DNA from: Fasciola hepatica
Taxonomy: Eukaryota > Platyhelminthes > Trematoda > Plagiorchiida > Fasciolidae
Assembly (NCBI GenBank): GCA_948099385.1
Contig: CANUEZ040000151.1
Span: 2,426,001 to 2,490,000, forward strand
Length of the DNA stretch: 64,000 nt
Reading direction: 5' to 3'
A program made the position numbers and the translations under genes. A model generated the notes under the pieces. It was not told where the DNA came from. It saw only the letters and a program-made list of their open reading frames with translations, and ran no database searches. Shown in pieces: positions 47,787 to 58,336 of this stretch (positions are counted from its first letter, which is position 1; every line of letters starts with the position of its first letter).

Positions 47787-48349
47787 ATGAAATCCAGTGC
47801 CGCATAATTGAGGGTTATTTCAGATATTTAAAAAAATACACTCTGGATTGCAGGTTAGTAAGTATTTCTAACTTTTACCACTTGAGTATACAATGGTTTT
47901 GGATCTAATGGACATTTCATGTTCAAGTGGCACGGTTCAGGTGCAGCAAGAGTTGTCTGGGAATAAACAGATTTGAGTACCAAATTCGAAAGTCGTACTT
48001 TCAACTTTCCGTCGAAGGATATGAATATTTAATGAGGCTTTGAGTTTACTCTCATTTGTGAAATAATGTTTTTTGGTACAAATGGACTCTGTTCTGTTAA
48101 TTGGTTTAAATATTATCCCGGTTTCAGCAAATTACTCCGCAAAAACGGGTACAACACAGTAAACTGTCGCAATCTATTTTGAGGCAAATAAAGTTTAAAG
48201 AAAATGGCCTTAGCTTTCGTAAAAATTTCCGTTCTCTTCATCCATGAATTTTAATAATTGTGTGGTCTCTGCTTGGAAGACTAAGAATAGTCTGTATGAC
48301 GGCGTGTGAGCCACATTCCGAACAGTCAGGCCTCAATGTTAACTCCCAT

Positions 48350-48800
48350 TTATATAATTGCTATCAAGTACCAGAGCGATTGTTGCACGCGAGGACCCGT
48401 GGCAGACTGTAGATGTTGACAGACAAGTTCATGTGCCCGAAAAAGCCCAGCGTGCATTTGGCGAACAAACGGGGATGCATACAACGTATCGGGTGCAACT
48501 GTTCGCAATCGTGGATTGGATGATAACCAAAACTCACGCCCGGTGACCATGCAGTAGGGAGTTTTCCCGGTCGACTTTTGCACTGTAGCTCCATGGTTTG
48601 GTGGAAGGTGAGGTAATGTTACATCCGAGTGATCCACGGTCCAACTTTGTACGAATGCTTTGAGTAACCCTTTTAGTGTCCATTTTGTGCGCTCAACAAG
48701 GCCGTTACCATGCGGATGTTATAGTGTAGTACGTGGCTTCTTGATGTTAAGGAAGTGACATATCTCCCGAAAGAGGTTACTCTGGAAAGCATAGCCTTGT
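48350..48800 (-). pseudogene. Second Ty3/gypsy integrase fragment
   Basis: The minus strand reads LHSVQGYAFQSNLFREICHF at about 48750-48810, then KKPRTTL, stop, HPHGNGLVERTKWTLKGLLK, VDHSDVTLPHLPPNHGATVQ, TGKTPYCMVTGREFW and VRQMHAGLFRAHELVCQHLQ. In gypsy integrases the first motif is HSDQG with the second catalytic Asp; here it is Val. The third catalytic residue (Glu of VERT) is kept. The motif spelling differs clearly from the complete element at 2440-7055, so this is a different gypsy family. No LTR was found beside it. It is a truncated relic. Confidence 0.82.
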
Positions 48801-48839
48801 ACGGAATGAAGTTGGTATAGCACATCCCTTTTAGTTTGA

Positions 48840-48975
48840 CCTGAAAAACACGGAGAGAAAAAGCTTCATGAGCACAAAAGCTCTGTAAGTGCATCAGCAG
48901 GATCCGACACTTACATAAATCGAACAGCAGTATGACTGCTATTGGCCTGCTCACTACACGTTGATAGGTTATCCT
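48840..48975 (-). repeat. Dispersed repeat, copy 1
   Basis: Shares several blocks in order with 56745-56875 on the same strand: CATGAGCACAAAAGCTC, GCATCAGCAGGATCC, ACTTACATAAATCGAACAG and GCCTGCTCACTACA. It directly adjoins the gypsy integrase fragment on its 5' side (minus strand), so it may be part of the same retroelement. Confidence 0.6.
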
Positions 48976-51060
48976 TGGCGAACAGTTTATCTGGAGTAAA
49001 TTAGTACGATGTTTCTGGGTTTCAGCAAATTTTTACAGTCCTACTGGCGATTACCAATAACCAGCTGTCGTCAAACAGTCGTCTTGGAGTTAACATATTG
49101 ACGCCCGCGTTTGACGCTTACTACTTCCGATCGTTTTCACCATTGGTAACCTTTAGTTGACTGCTGTCTCCTAACATAGATGATGTTCATTGTCGTATAG
49201 TACAGAGAGGAAGTAATGATTGGTATCACTATGAACACTCTTCATTCGGCTTTTGCATTACCTTTCTTTTCCAAGAAAGTGTTTTTTGAGTATTCAGCGG
49301 CGACATTCTTACACAACATATTATAAATGAGAAAATGTAAAAGAAATTGAAGGAGGCACTATCTTTAGTTTGGAAATGGTTTGGTCGGGCTTGTTGAAGA
49401 ATCGCGGAAGATAGAAGACTGCAGAATATTTATAATCTTTTGCACAAGCGAATAAATTTGAAACCTGATCAAGTAGAAGAATTCGAGAGACATTTGATAC
49501 GATCCCTGTGAAGTCGATCAGCGGCGTCCGCTAATATTTTTTCAGACAGTTCGTTGAAAACATTTCATTGTTGCGCTACCAAATACTGATAAAGGTGCAC
49601 TCGGGGTATGCCGCTACATCTTGAAATATACTTCAGTGTCCTGACAATCTAATCTACCTGTCTATCCCTTGCCAAACTACCTGACTGTTTTCCATCTCCT
49701 CTCCATCTTAATGGGTGAATACAACTTACTGAAAGTGATCAATTGGAAAAATAGGTTTGCTCTTTTACGTAGGTAAAAGCAACAGTCAAAAGGCTTGTGA
49801 AGCAGTCAGAACAACAAGAATTCCTGGCCACGGAGCCACGTACTCACAGTCTACACGAAAGCATTACAAATATCTTCAAACCAGTAAGCAGACAGGTTCT
49901 TGACTAAGGTAATCAACAAAACCATGGGATATTTCAGTGAAATAAAATCAACATTGAAAAAAAGTATAGTCTGGATAATACAGAAATCTCAGTTGATCAA
50001 TATCCAGCTTTTTTATTTACATCGACCAAAGAGATATCCGTGTTTCGCGTCAACACTACAGTTTCCCAGTAGGCTTCATATTATCGTGGTTTCACGTCAG
50101 CAGATACCAAAATGGAAACAGCTGCTGCGTCTTCTGAATGGGATACAAAAAATCGGATACAGGCAACCGAAAATGGAAGATGAATTTATTTTTAATGTGA
50201 GAAAATTTATTGCATGAAACGTTACCCGTTACGGTATACTTTCAAACTTGTGAGTGTTCCAAAGGGATTCCTTAACATCAAATCAGAAAGTTTCGCGGCA
50301 TAATGAAAAGTCATTTTGTGTACCTGTTTCAAATGTTACTTCGGAATTGTACCAGTAAAGAAGTGCTTTATTTGTCACGTAATGTAATAATAGATAAGTT
50401 TTTACTTGTTCCAATGCGTTTTTTCTGAAAACGGTCAAAGGAGGCAATGTTTACATCAAATTTGTTTTTAGTAGTTCGACCTGTCGTCATTTGTGTCATT
50501 CTACTGGTCACTCATTTACGGCAAATCAGCGACTAACTTGAACGGCAAATGAAAATCATTGTCAAAATAACTTGGTGTCATCTACTCGCGCACGGAACAC
50601 GTGATTCCCTTTGTTGTGTTCGGTTTAAATAGTCACGCACACTACGCCGACAGTTGTTCAATACCCCTCTCGTACACGGACATAAGCCTGTTGACTTTTG
50701 TTCATACTTATTGCGGACAATGTTTACCGATCGATCCCTAAATGTATCGATTGACCTTGCTTAGCTCATCCGATAACCGCGTGGCTCGATCGTGGACTTG
50801 ACTGTAACTCCGCTTACTTATATAATTACCCGATTAGGTGCTTACGCACGAGCCTGCATGCTTGCTGTTTTCTCATTGACTACGGCCAGGTGAGTTGCAT
50901 TCACTGAGCTTTATACTACGAATAAGGAATGCAACAATGAACTGTAATAATTTCACAATACTTCAGCTGAGCAAATATAACAAAATGCAAACCTGAGTGA
51001 GCAGCTTCCACAAAAGTTTTCGGCAGACTCAGCACATTTTTGAGTCCAAAAGTTAGAGCT
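48976..51060. other. No confirmed gene
   Basis: A plus-strand frame at about 49980-50165 (EISVDQYPAFLFTSTKEISV ... SADTKMETAAASSEWDTK) is interrupted by one TAG and could be a decayed exon. The remainder shows no recognisable features. Confidence 0.3.
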
Positions 51061-51064
51061 GCAA

Positions 51065-51130
51065 GCGGAAATCTAACCCTTAGCATTCTACTTACCAGAC
51101 AGTTGCTCTACCAGTTCAGTTATCACGGTA
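51065..51130 (-). repeat. SINE head, tRNA-like
   Basis: On the minus strand AACTGAACTGGTAGAGCAAC (A-box-like) is followed by GCTAAGGGTTAGATTTCCGC (degenerate B box). The overall layout resembles 27425-27500. Confidence 0.45.
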
Positions 51131-51364
51131 TTTTGGGTGTAAAAAAGTGTAGCTGAATTATCTGTAGTTTTCCATATAATTCCGGCTCCGCTGACTACCA
51201 AAAGCATTCAGCGTAAACATAAAACTGTCCTTTGGATCTCGTTCAGCGGCTTGCCCTATTGGGGAATTGACCAATGACACTAGTCCCGTGACCAAAACCG
51301 GAACAGCTGGGGCGCTTCCCTGGAGTGGTGTTTGTGCACAATTAGATGGTATCCGCGTTTACCG

Positions 51365-51450
51365 GGTGGCAAAGCGATAGCTCAGCTGACAGAGTAACCA
51401 CTTAGTACAAGAAAGACCGCTTGTTCGATTCCGGCTAGAGGCACGAACAT
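51365..51450 (+). repeat. SINE head, tRNA-like
   Basis: GATAGCTCAGCTGACAGAGT is a near-canonical A box. GCTTGTTCGATTCCGGC 30 bases later is a near-canonical B box. The flanks cannot pair as an acceptor stem, so it is called a SINE head and not a tRNA gene. Confidence 0.55.
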
Positions 51451-51618
51451 TTGGGTATGACAAATACAAAGGAATTTTTAATTAACTACTCTACTCATCG
51501 TTTTAAGTAATCTAACATTTATCATGATACTCTCAGTGGTTTGTATCTCAATCAAAAGAGTCAACTCCGGCATGCAATCATCCTAGTTTCAAAAGGGGTC
51601 ATCTTTCATTCGATTCAT

Positions 51619-51622
<4 letters not shown>

Positions 51623-51668
<46 letters not shown>
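51623..51668. repeat. (TA)n microsatellite
   Basis: Uninterrupted TA tract of about 23 units. Confidence 0.98.
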
Positions 51669-51671
<3 letters not shown>

Positions 51672-53379
51672 GGAGCTATTTTTCAACTGCAGTTTGAAAT
51701 TTTTGAAAAATGTTGAACTGATCCCTTTAATAAGCTTTACTGGCGTAGATCACATTAGAACCCACGTACGGACAACAACGTGATTTAGGTGCCTTATTAA
51801 AAAGGTTGATTTCCAGGATTCTCTCAAGTCTTCCACGTAGTATTTTTAACTCAGGTGATAGAAAGCCTGCGGTACTATATCCCAAATGAGATGAGTGACT
51901 GGGTGCGTTTGCCACGGGGATCAAGGAGGAATACCGTTTGTATCATCTCAACATCCGTCAAACCATATTTGATTGTCAAAATATGTCCGAAAGCTTACTC
52001 AGGACATGCAGGCCAGTACATATTGGCGCATTCCCTCTTCAGTTATATATCAACTAATGCACTTTCTGAAATAGGTAACACATATCCAGTTTTTCATAGC
52101 TATCACAGTGACTTTACGACAATGGTAGTATTCTGAGTGGAGCCAGAACTTGTCACTCAACGATCTTGCCTTCCTTCAAAGACTCCTTTCCTTGATGCAT
52201 AAATTATATTATTGTAAACAAACACAAACGGAGTGTGCATGTATCAGGACAAAGGGATATACGGAGGAGTATCAGATACGCACACCTGATGAGCGTCAAT
52301 AACTGTGACACTGGTCTCGTGCTTCCGAGAACATTTGCGTGCCCATCTGTAGATACTTCTTACGTCAGAATTTGTGACCGCAATGCCGTCGTTCTCGAGT
52401 TAGCTGCATCTAACCCACTAAGAACTAACAGCGAATCCCCATTATGGTTTCTCACTAGACTCTTCTAAGAGGGGCCTCCATGGTATTTGATTTGCTCTGT
52501 CCTGTAGAAATTGCATATTTTAACACTAGCAGATTATATTCTCTACGGCTTGTGGATCTGGAAATTAGGAGAAGAACATGCCCATCAACTGAAGAACAAG
52601 GTTTTGCTGTTGAGATAACACTGCTTTGGTCAAACAAAAGATAAAACGACTGATCATGATACATTTTCACTAGTTCTGCTGCACCACAAACAGCAAACGT
52701 TTGTGGAATGAAACCCAGCTTCTATGTGGAAAGTGAACCCGGTCAGAAAACTACTATGTAGATACCAAAAGCCTGAATGCTGCGTCCATTCTCCCTTCAT
52801 TGAATACTCTACCACATAGATAAATATATGAGCATAAAGCGGTTTTCTTCAGGAAAAGTCTTCAGGCTTCTTTGAACCTCGAAATCAGCGTCTGCTTACC
52901 ATCCACAGTTCTGTACCTTGAAACAAGTCAGCTATCTAGAATTACAACTTCGCTCATCCATAAATCTGTTGATGGTGATACCATTTCTTGCAACAAGAGT
53001 AGCTATTCACAAACATTCTAGTACCAACTTTTTGCCGAAATTTTTTCTTTCCATCACCATAACTTCTTCTGTGCCCAAGTTGACCTAGCACGTTATTCTT
53101 AGCCGGTGTCGTTCCTCTATTGTTGTTCTCCGTAACTTCTATCAGCTTGCGGAAAAAACCAACCAATACACTCTGGCTGCAGTTATTTTATTTTGCCATT
53201 TCCCTTCGATGAGCTTGAATAGTTCCCTGAGATTAGTTCAATAGATTTTTCTCGATTGTTTTTCGCTCTTAATTCGGTTCCCCGTTCGCTACCTCTTCAA
53301 AAGTAGGAATCTTTCGGCTGTCGTACTTCTCTACTCTCACGGCTGAAAGACTACTTTTCTAATAGAAATTAGCTCACTA

Positions 53380-54240
53380 AAGTTGGTACAAGTTTATTGG
53401 GTCTTTCTAAATAAATTTTAGGTGTTCTTCAGGGTGCATTTCTCTCCCCCCCTTTCATCTTTTCATCACATGTATCGACTACTTGACCACTGTGCCATGT
53501 GCACAACTTGTGAAATACGCCGATGATATGATGCTCTGTCACTTTCTCTGCTACCAGCCAGACTTCAACTCTTTTTCCGAGAACTATGCCGTATTCATGA
53601 ATGTTTGTCCGATTCATGCATATATCTCAACACCCAAAATGTTTTGAGTATACTTTCTCCCTTTTTCCTTCCTCTTAATCTAATGAGCCATCAGTCATCA
53701 ACACTGTTCCTGTTTACAGAGTTTGACTCAGTCAACTAATTAGACGTTACAACCAGCGCCAATTTACAGTGGTCTTCCTGTATCGTTGATTGTGTAGAAA
53801 AACTGCGTAGACTGTCTTTTCAAATTCGTCGACTAAGGCAGTTTGGTGCCACGCAAGCTGTCATTCGTTCTTTTGTCCATCTATGTATTCTCCCGTTGTT
53901 ACTCTACTGCTGTCCCGTAATCTTTCCTGGTCCACTTGAGAAAGATTTTATCACGCTTTGCCGCTGTCTAGCCACTATCAATCGTGTCTCTTTGACTTCC
54001 ATGGACTCTTTCATCTCCAAAGTTTGCGATTTGCACTTCACAGCCTTAGAAGACTTCACCATGAAGATTATTCAGGACCCCTTCCATCCCCTGTAACATG
54101 AAGCATCTGCATGCCTTTCGAATGCCTTCATAAGTCCCGCAGTTTAGACCCATTCCTTCTCATGTAAAAATCTTTTGCAACTCTATGATCCTTTGAATCG
54201 TAAAGAAGGTGATTAGACGAAGAGTCTATTCTTAGATTCA
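53380..54240 (+). pseudogene. LINE fragment (CR1/jockey-like) with intact YADD box
   Basis: GVLQGAFLSP (motif B) at about 53421-53450 is followed by AQLVKYADDMMLCHF at about 53505-53550 with both catalytic Asp residues. The thumb region decays until about 53820, where SFQIRRLRQFGATQAVIRSF-like frames, LCILPLLLYCCPVIFPGPLE and DFITLCRCLATINRVSLTSM appear, ending with LEDFTMKIIQDPFHPL at 54090. Shifted frames continue to about 54240. The 5' half of ORF2, including motif A, is not recognisable. It is the best preserved of three related fragments (with 30350-31535 and 37087-37900). Confidence 0.78.
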
Positions 54241-54330
54241 CATGATGATTATCCAAAAAAAATTCCGTCGGTTATCAAGGATAACCTTCAGAACTAGGAC
54301 GCGTGGTTGAAAGTTTCAACTTTAGATGAA

Positions 54331-54468
54331 TTAGTACATTATTGTATCTGGATGATTGGGCAGAAAACCACAACTTACGTATACCTGATGAGTAGAAACA
54401 ACCGCGAAGCCAGTCGTGTGCTCCCGGGGAAATCCTGTCTTGTCATCCAGATACAGTTCCATATAACT
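54331..54468. repeat. Hairpin-forming repeat, copy 1
   Basis: The left arm ending TTGTATCTGGATGA and the right arm TCATCCAGATACAG form an inverted repeat (13 paired bases plus weaker pairing outward) around an 87-base spacer. The inner right segment CCCGGGGAAATCCTGTCTT matches CCCCGGAAATTTTGCCCT of the copy at 58217-58336, showing common origin. Confidence 0.55.
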
Positions 54469-54981
54469 ACGGTGCGTTACTTAACACGTGTTTTGGTTAG
54501 CAATGTGAAAATCACAGAAGAACTTTGCATAAACCTCGGTGGCTGAACTAGCTTTTTCCATGATATTTATATCGTACGCTTATTTTAAAGTGATAATGTT
54601 GAGTGTTCCCGCTTTTTGGCTGAAAAATGAGGTCGTTTACTTTCTATGGTGCTGAATACAATAAGATACAATTCCATCGAAAGCACCCGAAACTTTAGAC
54701 CAACATCACCTTTGTGTGGTCTAAACCAATGGCCAAAGATTGTACCGGCCAAAGATATAAAAATTGAGAAATGGTGGATGAATTAGGAAAACGTTTTGTA
54801 GTCACTTCTGACTATCATAAGAGACGAATTGTTAAAAAGAATTTCTTAAGTGTTACCCGTCACAAACCAGTATCTCATAGAAATATTGGCGAATACCGAC
54901 CGCCAAATTGAACCATCGCGACAGCACAGCTTTTTTCAGTACCCGAGAAGAATTTAGTCTTTTATTGTTCCCCTGAAGCAT

Positions 54982-55356
54982 TTATTTTTGCTTTTTGGTC
55001 TTTGGCTTTATCGTTTCAAAGCATTTCGCCAATGCATTCAACCATGTATAATGAAAAACACTAATTTGAAATGCTGTAGAACTACAATGGAAAAGGCCGG
55101 GTTGATGGCCCAATTTTCGGAAGAGAATTTTGTTACCCAAAGGATCGATAAGCACACGAGTACACTCAGTGAATACGAAGTTTGTTTGCTTGTCCACGGG
55201 TGCCAGACGGGAAACGTAGACTATCGCGCTCTTGTGCACAATACCTTTCTCTCTGTCAACTGACGCTGTTGTTTGGATGATCGCCCATGGCAACAGTTTT
55301 TGTGAGTATATTATTAAAGATGAGAATACTGTTGTTGGGCGTGTAAAATGAGACAA
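54982..55356 (-). CDS. Unassigned open frame (124 codons), overlapped by a plus-strand frame
   Basis: The minus frame contains IVHKSAIVYVSRLAPVDKQT, TECTRVLIDPLGNKILFRKL and SSTAFQISVFHYTWLNALAK. The plus strand is also open for 91 codons here (EKAGLMAQFSEENFVTQRID). At most one is coding, and the minus frame is longer. No family is recognised and no splice context was confirmed. Confidence 0.22.
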   Translation of the reverse strand: MSHFTRPTTVFSSLIIYSQKLLPWAIIQTTASVDREKGIVHKSAIVYVSRLAPVDKQTNFVFTECTRVLIDPLGNKILFRKLGHQPGLFHCSSTAFQISVFHYTWLNALAKCFETIKPKTKKQK

Positions 55357-55616
55357 ATTAGCAACCTTTTCATTCTAATTTAATTAGAACTAATTTCGAA
55401 GGGAGAGTGGAAAATCCTAACTATTCCTTGGCTGCAATGCAGTCAAAAAGTATGGCGTGATAGTAGTTCATATTAAGTAAATGAACACTTTCATGAGGTA
55501 ATAACTTCGTACATAATATTGGAATATAATTTGCTTGTGAAAGTTATTCTTTCGGTCTAATCAAATTGCGGCTTCATGAAATGATTATTTGAAAGGAAAT
55601 AGCAGCTTTGAAAATA

Positions 55617-56516
55617 TAGTTTAGACCTTAACTTTTTTGGAGACTTTGAACAAAACTTGTTATGCTGATGAAACATCATTCAGTTACACAGTTCACGAAG
55701 CCGATAAAAAAGTAGTTCGGTCAAATTTTCTGTCATACCAATTATTGCTGATTTCCAGATGAATTCTGAATAGAGAATCGGGAAACTTGGAGTTTGCCCA
55801 AAGCAACCTGAAAAATTCCGCGGCTTCATTACTGACTTTACAAAAGTTACATGCCCAAAAAGCAGCAAAACGATCCCAGGAGATACCGTACAGACCTTTG
55901 CGTGGAACTATTTTGTTCCCATTCGCAACGAGGAATCATTTTCCCGAACTTCTTTAATGAATCGTTTTCACTATTGGGGTATGCTTCATTCAGACTTGTA
56001 TCAGTTAATTCACATTTCAAGATGGCATCACTGAAGCAGATTCGGATTTGAGAAACGCCATGAAAGAGTCACTACTGGAATTGATATCTTGATGATGGTT
56101 GGTCCCATATACAAATGGATGATGAATGCCTGCGAATACCCAGGCCAACGGACAAGTTTATAAAAACCCGTTTTGCGACTGTATTTTTGTACCAGTATTG
56201 GGTGAAATAAGCACAGCTCCCTTACTAATAAAGCACTCTGATGTGTGCTATTTTATGGAGGTCAATCATAGGGCAGCACATAATAGTCCGCATTTATTTC
56301 CAAACTAAGAACGCTTCGAGTAATTCATCACAAATTACCTTTGGGCATTTTGCCCAAATACAGATGACAGTTTTCAGTTTTTCTTATTACAGCTTCAGTT
56401 CAGAATCCACTCCAGTATCTGTACGGATCGGTAACTCGTCAGGTGGTGGTTGTTTTGTACACACTGAAAATCGTCTGGCAGAGGAAAGTTGTACTACATC
56501 TAAAGCACACAACCAG
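55617..56516 (+). CDS. Putative exon cluster, cysteine-containing extracellular-like protein
   Basis: Consecutive plus-strand open pieces: about 55632-55711 (FLETLNKTCYADETSFSYTV), then GATAAAAAA|GTAGTT; 55772-56031 (IGKLGVCPKQPEKFRGFITD, TKVTCPKSSKTIPGDTV, WNYFVPIRNEESFSRTSL), open for 86 codons; 56126-56308 (NTQANGQVYKNPFCDCIFVP); and 56393-56516 (ESTPVSVRIGNSSGGGCFVH, RLAEESCTTSKAHNQ), bounded by TTCTTATTACAG and CAG|GTACAG. Regular cysteines and N-glycosylation sites suggest an extracellular protein. Phases between the pieces were not fully reconciled. It could belong with the 45-48 kb cluster or be a decayed gene. Family unknown. Confidence 0.3.
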
Positions 56517-56744
56517 GTACAGAGATTGACGCCTTTGATGTTAAAAGCCATGCAGTCTTTGGTGCTGAAAACCAAACATCCGGATACTATGACTCACGGG
56601 AAAATAATCGACCACTGCTTATTTCGTGTTCACTGAGTGGAATAATCAAAAATGTCCATCAATCACCTAAGCGTTTACTTTGTTAAATGCAACGATCAGT
56701 GTTGTTTCCACGGAGGATTGCTTGCGTTCGATCGGCAGAATACA

Positions 56745-56875
56745 AAAACAGAAAATTTCGTGAGCACAAAGGCTCAGTCAGGGCATCAACAAGATCCTAG
56801 ACTTACATTAGTTAAACAGTAATATGGTTGCCAACAGCTTGCTCACTACAACTTGATTATTTCGTGGACGCAATA
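56745..56875 (-). repeat. Dispersed repeat, copy 2
   Basis: Block-by-block relative of 48840-48975: CGTGAGCACAAAGGCTC, GCATCAACAAGATCC, ACTTACATTAGTTAAACAG and GCTTGCTCACTACA. No integrase sequence adjoins this copy. Confidence 0.6.
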
Positions 56876-57428
56876 GTACGATGTGTGCCACTCAGACGCA
56901 CACAAATTGTACAGAACACCTATAGTGATAAGGGCAGATGTGCAGTTGTCAGAAAGTATTAGAAGATAGACAGAGAGGAAGATTAGGCCGTCGAACTAAT
57001 CAGCTTAACGAAGACGTCTCATAGTGTCCAGGGAATAACACGTTTTTCATAACCTCTTGGTTCATCCTAAGATGTTTTTCAAAAGCCCTCATCAGGATTA
57101 CATGAAGATCAATCATTTTTTCGAAAATGATCCTCTCTCCGTTCCTATGATACAAATTTGGTCAACAGCGTAATTAGTGATAAAACAGTGGGCTCTCTTA
57201 ATCCGAATCATAGGAACTTAAAACAGATATCTGTCGAAATGTTGTTTTTCTGTACTGATCTCCATTACTCAAGCATTCCATTTGACTTAGCGTCTCAGTA
57301 GTAAAACATGGAAATGCCACATAAGTTCGCACCACTAGACAAAATTTGCAATTTCTGAATCATCCAGATTTTTGACTCTCATTCAGACTACCCTGATCGC
57401 TCATCGTTAACAATTATAAGAGGTTAGT

Positions 57429-57563
57429 GATGATCGACGAAGAATATTTTGCTGAAGTGTCGAATAAAATTGATCCAAAAGTGGATCGCTGCTTGATTTG
57501 CAATCAGATCTTGTCGGAAAAGCTCGTCCCTTATAGTTTTCTTTCCAGTAGAGTACAATAGAA
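57429..57563 (+). CDS. Short open frame with CxxC motif
   Basis: 44 codons: MIDEEYFAEVSNKIDPKVDR, then CLICNQILSEKLVPYSF and a stop. The CxxC followed by a hydrophobic/charged stretch faintly recalls the start of BED-type zinc fingers from hAT-related proteins, but the expected His pair is not visible. A second frame (STIEKLKCRPSVGSSVDAIL) follows after TTTTCTTTCCAG. This may be an exon or chance. Confidence 0.18.
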
Positions 57564-58216
57564 AAATTAAAGTGCCGTCCGTCTGTGGGATCATCAGTTG
57601 ATGCTATTCTCGGAAATCTGATTCACTGACTTTGCTCCCGTTTTGATAATAGGGGCCCGAATTTCACTGGGAGATTTGGATCCAGAGCAAACCACACTTT
57701 TTCATTTTTCAGTGCATGGGCTTAGAAACAGTGCAAAGGCCACGCCGGTTGGTCTCGAATGATCAGTGCGTTGCAAAGGCTGATGAATCGAGAGCTTAGA
57801 GTAAAGGATTACAAACGGCGAAGAGTGGTAGTAATTCCAGTGCAAAGTGGGGTGGGGAGAGGAAAGCTTACTGTCTAGACGACTAATGAGATAGCGAACC
57901 GGAGTCAGTCAAGGCAGGTCAGTATTAACGTTGTCCACCACATCCGATGAGCCATGCGCCTAAACACAGGTTCTTCGGATAGAAGGAATGTTTCCTTAAA
58001 ATCAGTGATTTCACGTCACAAGTTTGAGTAGAGAAACCAGAACTAGGTTTGTACATTGTATCCTTGGTCGCTCTGCTGTATCTCTGAATGCGGCTGTTCA
58101 CGCAGAGCCTTTTTGTGCCAGATCAAACAACTTCCATCAGTACATGAGGATGCTCGGGCGTCTACATATGCATAACAGATAAAAGGTTATATCGCCAAAT
58201 ATCTGAACACATTCCC

Positions 58217-58336
58217 GTGTGGATTTTCTAAATGAGTAGTGTAATGTAGTATCTGGATGACTAGACAAAACTTCCCCGGAAATTTTGCCCTGTCATACAG
58301 ATACAATACTACACTGATCATTTGGAAAATCCACAC
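58217..58336. repeat. Hairpin-forming repeat, copy 2
   Basis: A 44-base left arm (58217-58260, starting GTGTGGATTTTC and ending TATCTGGATGA) is complementary to 58293-58336 at roughly 84% of positions, around a 32-base loop. As RNA or single-stranded DNA it would fold into one long hairpin. Related to 54331-54468. Confidence 0.75.

Noticed and set aside
48358..48594. Plus-strand 62-codon and alternative minus-strand 76-codon frames
   Set aside because: Both are shadows of the gypsy integrase frame on the minus strand.
51060..51450. Two tRNA-like sequences 240 bases apart, considered as true tRNA genes
   Set aside because: A and B boxes are visible, but the ends cannot pair as a 7-bp acceptor stem and the anticodon arms are not convincing; SINE heads are the better call.
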